A stretch of 64,000 bases of DNA from Branchinecta lynchi (lineage: Eukaryota; Arthropoda; Branchiopoda; Anostraca; Branchinectidae). This document shows, in pieces, positions 11,869-22,903 of this stretch; the first letter of the stretch is position 1, and the number at the start of each line of letters is the position of its first letter. A program made the position numbers and the translations under genes. Location of the stretch: positions 20,706,628-20,770,627 of the forward strand of contig JAKZAP010000010.1 in NCBI GenBank assembly GCA_023053575.1, in the 5' to 3' direction. Under the pieces are notes generated by a model. That model was not told the origin of the DNA, searched no databases, and was given only the letters and a program-made list of their open reading frames with translations.

Positions 11869-13247
11869 AAAAAGGGTGTAGTATATTAGTCTGATCTGCA
11901 CAGGCCATTTGGCTTATTAAGAGTGGCTATTTTTTCTGTTAATTATGTTGAAGTGAAACTCAATTGAAGTTCATAAAAGAAACAGGATTTGTAGATGACT
12001 AGCAGAGAACATCACAACTCATCAAATCTACTTACACATTTCTTAACTATAACTGCTATAATACTTAAAATTAACCAATTCAATCAAAATATACTTCAAA
12101 ATAAATTAAAGCTAAAAGCAGAATAAAATATTCAAGGTAGGCTTTTATGGCAACCACCTACTTACCAACTCTAAGTGAAACAAATCTAAGAAAATTGCTC
12201 TTTAATTTACAATATTTTTTCTATATATAGATTGAAGCCTATTCAACAAAAATGGAGAATGGTATAAAAAGAGTAATTCGAGAGGAGTCCAACTTCCAAA
12301 TTTGTGACTAATTTATCCATGTTCAATAACTATCCTGAACCTGTAATAATTGGAAACAGTTCGCTGGCTCTTTCTTAATTGTAGTTTAACAGCTTTGTAG
12401 AAAAGTTTCATCAGAAATGGGAGCTTGAGCCTTGAAGGCTTCAAACTTTCAGTACAAAAACATTTGTACTACCTATTGGTTGGATTTCATAAAATGTGTC
12501 ATAGCGGACCATAGCATGTGAGACAATTTTTACTTACAAGCTTTGAAGCCTTCAAACTCACATTATAAAGGAAAATTTTTTGCGAAAATGTTAATAGCAT
12601 ATACCAACAAGAAACAGCCAGTGAAGGTTAAGGTGCAATTAGTCTCTCTATCCTGAATCAAATTCACAAATCTTTCCTTCCAAGCAGTGTAAATCTCGAC
12701 AGATCAAATAATCCGCCAGGAGAATAAAAGTCGCTGGATTGCACTGGGATACCACTCGTATAAGATAAGTCGTAAACCCCAAAATGAAATTTAAAAAGAA
12801 ATGGGTCAAATAAAAACAGAAATGGCTATATGGTCATTTCAAAAAATAGAATGGAAACAGAAATGGCACTTAAAAACAGCTACCTGTTTTCTGTTTTTTC
12901 CCAAAAACAGAACAGAAAACGGTAGTAAAAAAACAGAAACGTTGCCAACCCCTACCCAACACAATACCTACGTACCCATTGTATGCTAGTTTTAGCTTGA
13001 TTTCATTCGAATCTGTGATATCTAGCTCAATTGCTGGAGGCATCTCAGGAAGATTATGGGCCAGAAAGTTTCACAAAAACAAAATAAGCTTTCCAGCTTT
13101 TTTGTGTTACAGCATCTTCTTCTTCTGACTTCAGAGTTGTGTAACAGAGCAATGGGAGCATATTCACTTAGGAAGTTATCCAGTGTCAGAAAAGAAAAGT
13201 CGCAAATGTTTTCTTGTAGATATTGCTAGATGGCAGCCTTCGACAGA
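11869..13247. other. Gene-free AT-rich stretch
   Basis: No gene or clear element. Minor structure: 'ccttgaaggcttcaaac' (12432) and 'tttgaagccttcaaac' (12542) are near-inverted, and an AAACAGAAA-rich patch at 12790-12955 resembles one at 8510-8570. Confidence 0.45.
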
Positions 13248-13462
13248 TGCCGATATTTTCAAATACACTGTTCAATGAGGTTCATTTTAAAGTGAAGTTT
13301 GCCTATTTTGATGCAGGGTGTGTTAATAAGGATACACTGTCTGCGTTGACTGACTAGAATCCGTTAATAAAGGCAACTTCTCACTTGCTGCATGAAGCTG
13401 TGGTGATGAAAAAATATGGAAGTCAGTTGCCTGACATTTTTGACTTTGTAGAAAGTTTGTAA
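13248..13462 (+). pseudogene. Possible decayed coding fragment, unknown
   Basis: Starting at 'atgccgatattttca', one frame reads through about 70 codons with a single internal TAG, ending in PDIFDFVESL and a stop. Length and composition are consistent with an old transposase or gene tail, but I do not recognise it and chance cannot be excluded. Confidence 0.2.
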
Positions 13463-13966
13463 ATACAATATTTTAATCTTTCAGTCCAGACCGATGGTAA
13501 ATAAATTCATTATCTTAAATCGCACATCCAGCGAGATAAGGTGGTGTGATCCTCCTGTAGACAGCCTGTAGAGTGTCAGATGGTTGTTGTCACATCGGCT
13601 CACTGGAATACTGGAATCCCAGTGCAGCCGACATTCAGCATTACGCCAGTCCTCGTCCACACCTTTTTTGGAGCCATCCAGGGTAACAGCGTTGATAGTT
13701 TTTTCGGAAAGTCTGTTCCAGAGGGGAACACTCTGTACGGAGAACTAACGTAAGCTAAATGAGTAAAAATAAATGTGAGTTTTGATAAAAAGATGTGATA
13801 TTGGAAAGTAATACAGTAAAGGTACAGGAGAGCATGCACCTCAACTCAACAAAATCAATATTTAGACAATAATTAAAGCTTAATAATTAAATTTTAAACA
13901 ATATTTAAGAACAATAGTCACTGACACTTTGATTCACCGATCTCAGAATCAATGATTTGATTATGA

Positions 13967-14110
13967 GGGAACATTAGCTCTGGACACTTCGATCCCCTGA
14001 GTACTCGGGAACGTTAGCCCAGGGCACATCGATTCCCCGGCTTAGTGGGGAAGATTAGCTCTGGGCAAATAGATTCCACAATAGAGTGTGGACTACCGAT
14101 TCCCGGATAG
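13967..14110 (+). repeat. Short ~40 bp minisatellite, three to four imperfect units
   Basis: Units share the frame 'gggaacgttagc', 'cagggcac', 'atcgattcccc'. They are clearly diverged from each other. No coding role is apparent. Confidence 0.5.
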
Positions 14111-14189
14111 GGGAACGATAGACACTGCCACATGGACGCCAACCACAAACCCCTGATTTTGAATACCCTATGCCAAATGCTGGATGTAG

Positions 14190-14580
14190 CATTTGGCATA
14201 GTAGTCATACACAGTCATACTTCCCGTTCTAAGTATTCCACTGATTATCGAGGAACTCAGGCTTGGAGCACACTGGCTCCTGATATAAAGACAAAGAGTG
14301 AAATCTCTGATTCTAAAATACAATTGAAGGAATGTTTGCTGAATAAATATGATTTTTAGTTTGTTAGTTTACCCGGTTGTTTCCTTTTTTTCCATTTTTT
14401 TATTTTTGGCTTGTGTTTTTGTACCATTTTGGTTGGTTCATGTTGCGACTTGGATGTTATATGGATATAGTGTTTATAGCTCTGAAACGACCACCCCTTA
14501 GGACAGGCCAGTGCTTTCTTGGGTGGTCCTTATGTAGTATGTAGTATTATCAGTTTAATAAACTCTTTCTCTCTAAAATA
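14190..14580 (+). pseudogene. LINE C-terminal end and 3' tail
   Basis: Plus-strand frame YSTDYRGTQAWSTLAPDIK and then SKIQLKECLLNKYDF matches the conserved tail after LINE reverse transcriptase (usual pattern: aromatic, LWN, P, then FK..LK..L). A T-rich 3' UTR follows, with 'aataaa' near 14560. It is 5'-truncated. Confidence 0.65.
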
Positions 14581-15672
14581 ACAGTCCTATGCCAGTCATA
14601 CACAAATCCTAAAATAATGGGCATTCCTCAATGCACAGGCATAGTGCTTATACCTTGGGGCACATGCCTTGCAGCAAGGGTATGGTAGCCCCATAGAAAT
14701 ATGTTGTCAACCGTTGAATCATGATCCTGAATATGAAATTTGCTTTTCAAATAGATTTTTGAAGACAACCCAATATATGGCGGCAAATTTTCTGACATTC
14801 TAATGGAATATGTTATAATGACAATGAATTTTTGCTTGAGGTTAGATATTGTTCTTAAAGTGAAGGCTAAATTGTCACAGAATTAAATAGGCTGCCTTGA
14901 CCTTTTGTAGGTACAACATAATCGCTTGGGTGGGGGGGAGGGGGACTGACCAGAGCCTGGCGAAACTAAAAAATATTGAGTAATAACAGCCCTTTCATCA
15001 TGTTGGCTTTCGCGACTTGCCGTAGAAATATAATTTTTGTAATAGCGTGGACTCCAAAATCTCACACGTCAACCTACGTAAATGACCGACCCTCACACAA
15101 AATACAGAATACCAAGAAAGGCGACACAGGAGAAAATTCTTGGATTGTTCCAAAGAATTCCTCTGAAGTATTCCCATGACTTTTATTTAAGAGTAGACGC
15201 TGAAATTGTACGTATAGTGCGATATCACTTCCACTTATTTTGCCGACAAGTTGAATTTGAAGCAGAATAGCCTACACTAGCGTAACTAAAACCGAGCTAG
15301 CATGACAAGCTTTTGTCAGAAGCAAATCTGTGCCGACATATTTCCTCTGACGTTTTTTTTCATCAGTTTGATTAGAAAGTTGAAACAAATTTTCAGGCTT
15401 AGCATTAAGCTATATTTATTTTTGCCAACAAGTTGGATTTCCAATCATAATACGATAACCATAAAATGATTTTGGACGAAAACGTGCTGCCAATAAGTGT
15501 CTGTATGCTTTTGTCGAGGCTTCGTGTCCAACAGACCAATTTGGGGTGAAATTCAGCCGACGGATTACTTCAGAATTATAGCCTACCTGTTGGCTAGATT
15601 AGAGGTGATTTTTGTATCAAAAATGTGCCGAAATATAATGTTGGTATACTTTTGCCGGCGCTTCGCGGGCTT
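14581..15672. other. Gene-free stretch
   Basis: No supported gene. A short G run lies near 14935. Open frames of 60-75 codons give nothing recognisable. Confidence 0.4.
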
Positions 15673-16060
15673 ATGTTTGTCCTTCTCGCCAAACCCTGAC
15701 ACGATCTCTTCCCTCTAAGTGTGCCACCCGATTTTCGCCCCCCCCCCCCCTCCGACTCTCCTCACACCTACCGGATCCAATGCGGAATTGAAATGAAACA
15801 TCCGTGAAATCCGCTCTTGCCAACTATCAAGTTTTTCCAGGCCAGATCACTTGTTCGAGAGTTATGCATTCCGCAAGATTCCGGCCTCCCCCCCCCCCCC
15901 TGGATTGTCGGATCAGGGAAGTGACAATTTCAAAGTTAGATTGTCAGGTCCCTAATATGCCCGAAAAGATTCATCCTAGGCCAGCTTGCGATCAGCGGAC
16001 TGACAGACGACAGAAAAGCAATTTGTAAATGGTACGTGAGCCGAAGCCTGCAAGTGCCAT
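15673..16060 (+). mobile_element. GGCACTTG-type element, 3' fragment
   Basis: Begins within a unit ('ctgacacgatctcttcc'), passes 'ggatccaatgcgg', and ends with the family terminus 'gcctgcaagtgccat' after 'gactgacagacgacag'. Confidence 0.65.
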
Positions 16061-16278
16061 ACAAACCAGTCAAGTAGGAGAATTCATGGACATTCGTATA
16101 AGCAGTACGTGAGAATTATGGGAATAAAGAAGGGCAAATCAAGTATCTGAAAAATCTAAAAAACAAGTTTTAAATATGTTCAATACTCTCAATTTAGTTA
16201 AGTCTAATCCTTATAGCCAACCAACAAAAGCAGCTTTCTATTTTTATCGACTTGTTGCCCCATGATTCTACACTCCAG

Positions 16279-16498
16279 CAGGGGCGCCACGTTTTCTCGT
16301 AAAAACAGCCGATTTTTTTGGTCGGTTTTTCGTAAAAACAGTCGATTTTTTCTGAAAACAGTCTGTTTTTCTTAAAATCAGTAAATTTTCCGTTGAAACC
16401 GTCGTGTTTTCCACAAAAAACAGCTGGTAAAACTGACCAGCCAGTCGGTAGATACCTTGCCCCCCCCCCCCCAAACATTTTGGATAGTAACACCTTTG
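16279..16498. mobile_element. hAT-like MITE with AACAGTCGATTT repeats
   Basis: Starts CAGGGGCGCCACG, ends TAGTAACACCTTTG, and is flanked by the perfect 8-bp duplication CACTCCAG (16271-16278 and 16499-16506). Inside are imperfect ~20 bp repeats around 'aaaacagtcgatttt' and a C run. It sits only ~300 bp upstream of the Ski start codon, so it may lie in promoter or 5' UTR sequence. Confidence 0.85.
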
Positions 16499-16545
16499 CA
16501 CTCCAGAGGCTGTATACCGTCTCATCCTATTTATTTACTTTTCAG

Positions 16546-16797
16546 TCATTCCCGCCTGGAGCTGGCGAGTTGATTGGCGAGTTGCCCCGCATATTGAATG
16601 CATTCAATGACCGGTCTCCTTCTCCTGTTTCGCATACGTCTCGGCAGGAAGGGTTTTGCTAATCTTCGTGACCGCCGCTCCGGAGACCCGGCGCTCGCTA
16701 TGCTCTCTCCGTCTCGATGGGAGTCAGCTTGCGTAGAGACGGCGAGACAGAGACTGGCTGAGTTGTGCAATGAAAAGTGATAAGGAAAGTTGTTAAT
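16546..16797 (+). promoter_or_regulatory. CpG-dense 5' leader of the Ski gene, with upstream ORFs
   Basis: The stretch is rich in CG dinucleotides ('cgtgaccgccgctccgg', 'acccggcgctcgct'), unlike its surroundings. A pyrimidine-rich 'ttatttacttttcag' at 16531-16545 could be a 5' UTR splice acceptor. An 8-codon upstream ORF (16770-16796, MKSDKESC, stop TAA) ends one base before the main ATG. A longer upstream ORF runs 16598-16780. The main ATG context is A at -3 and G at +4, which is favourable. Whether this is promoter, 5' UTR or both needs transcript ends. Confidence 0.55.
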
Positions 16798-17667
16798 ATG
16801 GAGCAGAAGGAAATTAACCCCTACACCCCTCATTTAAAGCGGGTGTTAATCAGCTACCAATCTTCAGCGAAGGATAGCTTACACGGACCCAGTGTGATCC
16901 TGGGGGATAAGGATTTCGATCCCAGTAAGGTGAAAGTGGAACTGGAGGATGACCCCCCCACGCCTCCAGAGTTTAAGGAGTTGCAGTTGCCGATTGCGCC
17001 ACCTATTTTTGCTGCCAGGGACCCGGGAAGTCCGGAAGTTGTGGAAATAGTGCTTCATGGGCAAGTTTTGCATGGTTTCGCAGTCGGTGGTGAGGCGAGA
17101 CTGTGTTTGGTGGAAGTGTTTAATACAGTTTTGAGCGATTACGACATTACGGAGATAAACGCAGCATTTTGTGAGCTACAGCTGCATCGCAGCACAAGCA
17201 GCCCTGCCCAGCTGGAGGCTCTGAAAGCTGCAGGCGTACTGCCAAAGCATGTCCCGGAAGTGGGTCTAATCACTAAAACTGACGCCGAGAGATTATGTAA
17301 TGCTTTAGTGTACAACAATTGCAGCCCTAGTGCCAAACGCGTGAAGTTGGACTACCCCCAATCAGCATATTTGCCATTTTCGTTTCATGTATATCACGAG
17401 TGCTTTGGGAAGTGCGAGGGAGTATGCACTCCCGGTATGTATGTCAGTTCTAATGCCCCGTGTATTGAGTGCACCGAGTGCCATCATTCATTTTCACCTG
17501 AGAACTTTGTTAAGCATGCGCACCGAGATCGAGAGAGAAGGACGTGCCACTGGGGCTTCGACTCAGCGAATTGGAGGGCATACTTGCTGTTAGCCAAGGA
17601 TCAAGAGAACCATGAATACTTGGTTTCATTTTTGGAAGAGTTTAAGCTCCAGTTCTTGAATGACGAG
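16798..17667 (+). CDS. ski: Ski/Sno family transcriptional co-repressor, exon 1
   Basis: It encodes 290 residues up to a GAG|gttagt donor in phase 0. In order: a short N-terminal motif (residues 7-23, NPYTPHLKRVL); the Ski/Sno/Dac domain (about 78-175) with GFAVGGEARLCLVEVFN and the family signature GLITKTDAERLCNAL; and the SAND-like Smad4-binding domain (about 192-272) with YHECFGKC, NAPCIECTEC and RTCHWGFDSANWRAYLLLA, keeping the Cys/His zinc ligands. Family members are nuclear co-repressors that bind Smads and dampen TGF-beta/BMP signalling. The ATG at 16798 is chosen because TGA is in frame at 16771 and the only earlier codon that could start the frame is a GTG. The open frame past 17667 is intron read-through. 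N-terminal spacing is less conserved than in vertebrate Ski. Confidence 0.97.
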
Positions 17668-17803
17668 GTTAGTGAAGTTACCTTGCAGTTTAGTGTAGTG
17701 TCAGGCGATATTTGGATTTTCCATATAGCTAATGATATTTTCTTATTCCGTTCCAATTTTCGGGACCATTTTCACTCTCATGTAGGTCTTGTTTCACTAG
17801 AAC

Positions 17804-18130
17804 TTAAAGGACCCCTCGCACTATTTGCTCTTCTAGTTGCAGTATTTTAAAATATTTGAATACTTTGAACTAGACTGTGCTTTCAAGAAATAACCCACGG
17901 TTTTGGCGTTTTAAGCCTTTTCCAAGACCCGTTGACTTCTAGATCAAACAGGGAAACAGTTTACATAACCGGTTTTTCTGATGGAAAGACGCAAGTGAGA
18001 AAATCAGCGTGGTTTTGTTAGAGGGATTAGAATGTACATTAGGAAATTGGGATTGCCGGGTTCAGAAAAATATGGAGTGGTTATCGAAGTAGGTTGCGTT
18101 AGTATTATAGGTAAGACAGGTCCTTTGAGA
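17804..18130 (+). mobile_element. TTAA-flanked MITE in Ski intron 1
   Basis: Begins 'ttaaaggacccctcgcacta' and ends near 'gtaagacaggtcctttgag'. Homologous full copies lie at 29450-29789 and 62412-62745, with TTAA at both ends. The termini 'ttaaagg' and 'cctttaa' are inverted. TTAA targets suggest a piggyBac-like mobiliser; this is inferred. Confidence 0.7.
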
Positions 18131-18913
18131 ACGAAAACTGTCGTCAAATTGGCTAGTATTTCGTGTCATCTTTTGTTAAAACTTCGAATAATAATGAAAT
18201 TTAATTACGAAAATGTTAGAATAGCCTACTTACAATAATTAGAAAATAAATGAAAATGTAGAGGTATCATTTTGGAATCGATATTTACGTTCGGTATTCG
18301 ATATCGATATCCACGTTAGTGCAATATATTTCTCGGCAATTGAAGGTCCTCAGGCTTTTGGTAAATTAGTAGCCTACGTCGCTGTTCCCGTGTTCTGTCT
18401 TGCTAACTTCTAATTAGCACGTCTGAAAACGTCTCCTGACGTCACTATCTGTGAACGTGTTTCGTTTATATTGAAATTTTTATAAATAATTAACGTGACT
18501 AACTCTTATATGTTCAAAGTCGGAGCAATAGCCTATGTTTTTCTTAATTCAGTGTCTTTATTATATTAAGTTTTTGAGACAAGTCGATGCAAACTGTTTT
18601 CTGACGATAGCTTCACTTATTACGTTTTAGCGAAACGAGACATATACGAGAGATAGAAAATATCGATTTATCGAAATGCTTATATCGACCATCCAATGCC
18701 GTATCGGAGGGGGGGGGGTCGAGCCTCCCCCCCTAAACATGACAAATAATAATCATTTTTCTAGGCCTTCATCTCTGCCCTGAGCCCAGTTCTAAAAACA
18801 ATTGGTTCTGGGCGTACGTTAAGAAAGGAAATGAACATATTTTCTTAGGCCAAATCTAGGCTAGTAAGCCTACGCAATTACAGGACAAAGATATTCCTGC
18901 CGCTGGTGCTTAA
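18131..18913. other. Gene-free intronic stretch
   Basis: Repeated 'atcgatatc'-type words occur at 18280-18310 and 18655-18690 (similar words near 34320-34390), and a G/C run near 18710. No coding potential was recognised. Confidence 0.4.
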
Positions 18914-19926
18914 AAACAAGACAAAGGTTTCGATGGGATCCTAAAAATTTAATATTTGGTCCAGACAAATGGTTCTTGTAGATATTCGTTCTTCGCCAGA
19001 CTCCTTGAACATTTTTACCTAAGAAGGCCAACGAATAATCCTCTCAGAAAACCAAGTTCAGATATGGGTTCAGGATACACTGTAAAAAGTTTTTCCGTAT
19101 AAAGGTTAAAGTTAACTGCAGTATTTGCTACTCGGATTATCCTTATCTCTATGCAGATAAGATTAATACCAAATAGAGATAAGATGAATCCGAGTAGCAA
19201 ATACTGCAGTAACTTTAATCTATATACAGAGAAACTTTACAGTGTATGTGTATTTACCCCTAGGCTATACGTCGTATCTACTTTGACGAAATTGATCGAA
19301 TTTTCCTGCCTTAATTCTGCCAAACCTCCAGTTTCGACTGGATTCCGGGCGAACTATTTGTCTTGCTAAAACTAAAGCTCAAACAAGAATTCAGCGTATC
19401 TCCTTACCCCGGTATCGAACATCTAATCAAGTTCAGATAAAACTTTAGTTTCTAACATTTTCCGGTTTCAGCCGGATTCCGAGCGAACTATATGTCTGGG
19501 TAGAAAATTATTGTCAAAAGCGGATTCAGCATGTCTTCTTACTCCTAAATCGGACATCTAATCAACTTCAGATAAAACTTTTCCTTTCATAAATTTTCGG
19601 GTTTGGGCCGGATTCCGCTCGAACTTCTTGTCCGACGAGAAAAGGATATTCATATAAATGTTCAGCATGTCTTCTTGCCCCTAGAAAGCTTTGACTTTTA
19701 ACAAACTTTCCCGTTTTGGCCTGATTTCGGGCGAACTACTTGCCCGGCGAGAAAATGGTTTTCATATTCGTGTTCAAAAACACGACCTCTCCTTGACATA
19801 AAGAGTCTTCACACCAAGATTCATCAAAATATCTCATTCCGTCCGAGAAGTATCGTGCTGACAGACGGACAACTTTTACGAAGTCATAGGTATCCCTCCA
19901 CTTACGTTTTGGGATCCCAAAAACAA
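18914..19926 (+). mobile_element. GGGATCCC-type element, near full length
   Basis: Starts 'aaacaagacaaaggtttcg' and ends 'ttttgggatcccaaaaacaa'. Core units repeat at 19390-19760 with markers 'catctaatcaa' and 'ccggattccg'. It is interrupted by the MITE at 19078-19244. It represents the family's complete plan: 5' end with GGGATCC, core repeats, microsatellite words 'gacagacggac', terminal palindrome. Confidence 0.85.
19078..19244. mobile_element. Tc1/mariner-like palindromic MITE, nested
   Basis: 167 bp, starting CACTGTAAAAAG and ending TTTACAGTG, flanked by TA on both sides. The arms pair over ~75 bp ('gcagtatttgctactcgga' and its complement). It is inserted in the 5' end of the GGGATCCC-type element. 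Confidence 0.9.
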
Positions 19927-20611
19927 GCAACGCCATAAGTTAAGTTTGTATTTCATGAGATGGTAGTGAAGATGCGTAGGAGCTTGTGTTAGGGATTTAT
20001 CGCAATCTGGTTACACTCTTTCCTTCTTGGCGTCCATAGAACAAAATTCGACTTTATTCGAAAATGGTATTTCGCGAATTTTTTTTTCCGCTTGGCGAAT
20101 TCCCCTAGGCGAATCCGCGTTCATGTTTACCGAGCTTTTGTTTTTATTCGGTTTCCCTGAAACGTAGGCTCAGCAGCGACCGTAGCTTAGCTATCCCTTG
20201 AAATCTTTTTTTGGCACTCGTTGTCTTCTCTGGTACACACCTTGTAAGAAGTCCACATATCTTAGCCTGTTGTTATCACCCTTTGAGTGACTTTACTGCC
20301 ATTGTACCGTGATTGTATCTGAGCCTGTGGCACGAAATCCTGGCAACAAATGAACCCTTAAACCCTTGATTAATTGTGGTTGGTTGTCTCTGGTTCTGGA
20401 CACAGCTTGGCTAGAGCTGTTGTAAGAGTTTTCAAATTCGCGAAACGATGCGAATGCAGCACGGCCTTCAGCTTTGAGGTCACTGAGTCTAGCTGAGCGC
20501 CACACATTAGCGCATCTTCTATTCGCTCGCCGCCATTTGCGCGTAACTCATTTGCGCATCCCGTCCTTTGGCTCGTCAGTTATTATGTTGTTACGGTGGT
20601 GCCATCTACGT

Positions 20612-20904
20612 TCGTCGGTTTTCGTCGGCAACAGAATTTAACGGAAAAAATTATTAAAATAATAAAAAATAACCCTTAAAATGATTAAAACAATAAAAAT
20701 AACTAATTTTTCTAAAAGTGAATCATCAAGAGGGTCTTCCATGTTGCTGTTTCGTGCATAAAATCGTACTGTCGCCCGATTAAAGTTGAATTTTCGCAAC
20801 ATTGAAAATCGTCTGACGAAGCAACAGAAATCGTCGAGTTTGGCGACGAAAATCCCGGCGATGGCCGATATCGCCTCAGTGTGAACGTCTGTGTGAACCT
20901 AGGG
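20612..20904 (-). mobile_element. Harbinger-like MITE, truncated copy
   Basis: Inverted relative to the copy at 21265-21634 and matching its first ~290 bp ('tgaggcgatatcggcc' region). It ends CCTAGGG and is followed by TAA; the far terminus is missing. Confidence 0.75.
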
Positions 20905-21264
20905 TAACGGTGCACTAGCGAATTCGTTTCCTTCCTGCAAGATTGTCCGGGAATGTCTCTCATTTCCTCCAAGGCTTGACGTTTTATTCCCCCACTGTGA
21001 GCCGTCTATCCCTTAGCTTTGGAATTATCGAATGGCGCCACGTCGGAAGACAGTCTCTCGACTGTCATTCTGTCTGAATTGCATTGGGGCTTGAGGAAGT
21101 TCCAGGGAGGATTTCCTGAGTTTGGAGATAAAAGTTTTGGGGATTCTTGAGGGAAGTTTTCCAAGCCAGTCGTCGTTCAAGGTTGGGGAAGTAGTGGCTT
21201 CGAGTTTAGGTCTTCCTGATTGTATGGCCCTTAAAGGGAATTCGACACGGAATGGGAAAGCTAA

Positions 21265-21634
21265 CCCTAGGTTCACACAGACGTTCACACTGAGGCGATA
21301 TCGGCCATCGCCGAGATTTTCGTCGCTAAAATCGGCGATTTCTGTTGCTTCGTCGGGCGATTTTCAGTGTTGGGAAAATTCAACTTTAATCGGGCGACAG
21401 TACGATTTTATGCACGCAACAGCAACGTGGACGACCCTTTTGATGATTCACTTTTAGAAAAGTTAATTATTTTTCATTATTTTAATTATTTTAAGGGTTA
21501 TTTTTAATTATTTTTGTTATTAAATTCTGTTGCCGACGAAAATTCAGTGTGAACATCCAGGCGATAGAAATCTTCTATCGCTCCGATTGAAAAATCTCGT
21601 TTATTGCCGTGATTTGCTCTGTGTGAACCTAGGG
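21265..21634 (+). mobile_element. Harbinger-like MITE, complete copy
   Basis: 370 bp with termini CCCTAGGTTCACACAGA and TCTGTGTGAACCTAGGG, flanked by TAA on each side (21262-21264, 21635-21637). A 3-bp TAA duplication fits PIF/Harbinger. With the truncated copy 360 bp away it forms a large inverted pair able to fold back. Confidence 0.85.
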
Positions 21635-21984
21635 TAACGGTCACCAAAGGATTAGCCTAATATCAGCTCAGTGGATGTTAATGTCGTTTCTTTGTCTCAG
21701 CCTCCTCTTGAGTGTCGACTATACAGACCTCGGCCGCCAGTCTGATGCCAAGACTAAAGAACAAACTAAGGTGCAAGTTTCAAGGTTATCTTTGTTTACA
21801 AAAAATGTATCATTAACACTTTCCACTGCAGAGAGCAGAGCTCTAGCGCACACGAAAAAAAACCCAAAAAACTTCATCATGACTGAACATACCCAACAAT
21901 ATCATTCCGCTAAATAATCATATAGCTAACCGAAAGCAAGTCCGAGGCACAGTCACAATTAAACAAAAATAAATTTATAAATAT

Positions 21985-22340
21985 GAAATAAAAGTAGACA
22001 CAGACGGGAACATCGATAGAGTTCGATAGAATCAATACCTCCCAACTCGAGTGCTTTTCGCACAAAGTTACCAAAGGAAATAATCACTCTTGGTGACGTA
22101 GATCGTAAGATACCAAGAAGCTGCCAGCCATTCCCACAAAACAATGCGGAAGCTCCTGGCACCTGGAAAAAAATGATCCAGACCATCCCCAGAGACATGG
22201 CAAAGAGGACAAATACGTACTCCATCCCGACTCTTCTTAGAATTCCACGAATTACGATACCGCCACATAAGGCGTTTTTCCGTGACAAAATTGTGTTTTT
22301 CGCGGAAACACAAATCGAATCGATTCAGATCGTTTATTGA
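21985..22340 (-). pseudogene. LINE C-terminal fragment with zinc-knuckle-like CPLC motif
   Basis: The minus-strand frame reads EKRLMWRYRNSW and DGVRICPLCHVSGDGLDHFF, then shifts frame at the poly-A-like 'ctggaaaaaaatg'. A CPLC..DH motif after the reverse transcriptase is common in several LINE clades. It is broken and not joined in frame to the neighbouring fragment. Confidence 0.6.
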
Positions 22341-22379
22341 CAATCCAACTTGGAAGCTTTCTTCGTTAGAAGATGCTAA

Positions 22380-22903
22380 ATTACGCTGGTCATACAGTAA
22401 TAAAATAAATATATTACACAAATTATTCACTTTGTTAAAAATCTGTAAAAAAGGCACAAACGAGTTCATGAACCTTGAAGTTCTTCGTCTGACAGGCACT
22501 AGTTTGTCTTGCTGTCTTGTCCTGCTATTTTTCGGAGCGTTAGGGGGGAGTAATGATAGGTTCTTCTGATTTGCCAACATTTTTTTCCAAAGTTTAATAT
22601 CAGTTATGTTCTTCGCTTGTAGAGGCTCGGGATTCTCAACACAGATAGCGCTTGCTCGTAAGACTGATAGCCAGGACCCATTATAATTTTCGTTGCGCGT
22701 TTCTGTACGGATTCGAGCTCTTCCGATAGATAGACCGTGTTTTGTACTTGGGGCCCCCATACCGGGCAGCAGTATTCCAAAAGGAGGCGCTTGTGGACAC
22801 AGTCGAGACACAAGTTGAAACTCGCAGAAACGACTTTTTGTCTATTTTTGGGCGGTAATTTCTGATGTCTGAAAATAAAAATAAAATTCATGTAAAGTCT
22901 CAA
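22380..22903 (-). pseudogene. LINE reverse transcriptase C-terminal fragment
   Basis: The minus strand reads LLLEYCCPVWGPQV, LESVQKRATKII and YEQALSVLRIPSLYKRR. After a frameshift come LPPNAPKNSRTRQQDKLVPV and RTSRFMNSFVPFLQIFNK. These are the usual closing motifs of CR1/RTE-group LINEs (EY..PVW, QRRATK, L.LPSL..RR, RT.R..NSF.P). It is frameshifted and lacks the catalytic domain. Confidence 0.8.

Noticed and set aside
16777..16797. A start upstream of the Ski ATG
   Set aside because: The codon at 16777 is GTG, not ATG, and the context at 16798 is better.
17668..17850. Continuation of the long frame past Ski exon 1
   Set aside because: It follows a good donor (GAG|gttagt) and the residues no longer resemble Ski; it runs into a MITE.
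18280..18690. 'atcgatatc' words as regulatory sites
   Set aside because: Similar words recur near 34.3 kb in repeat-like context; more likely remnants of an AT-rich element.
22068..22811. 247-codon minus-strand open frame as a gene
   Set aside because: It strings together out-of-frame LINE tails (RT end, then a CPLC fragment); not one protein.
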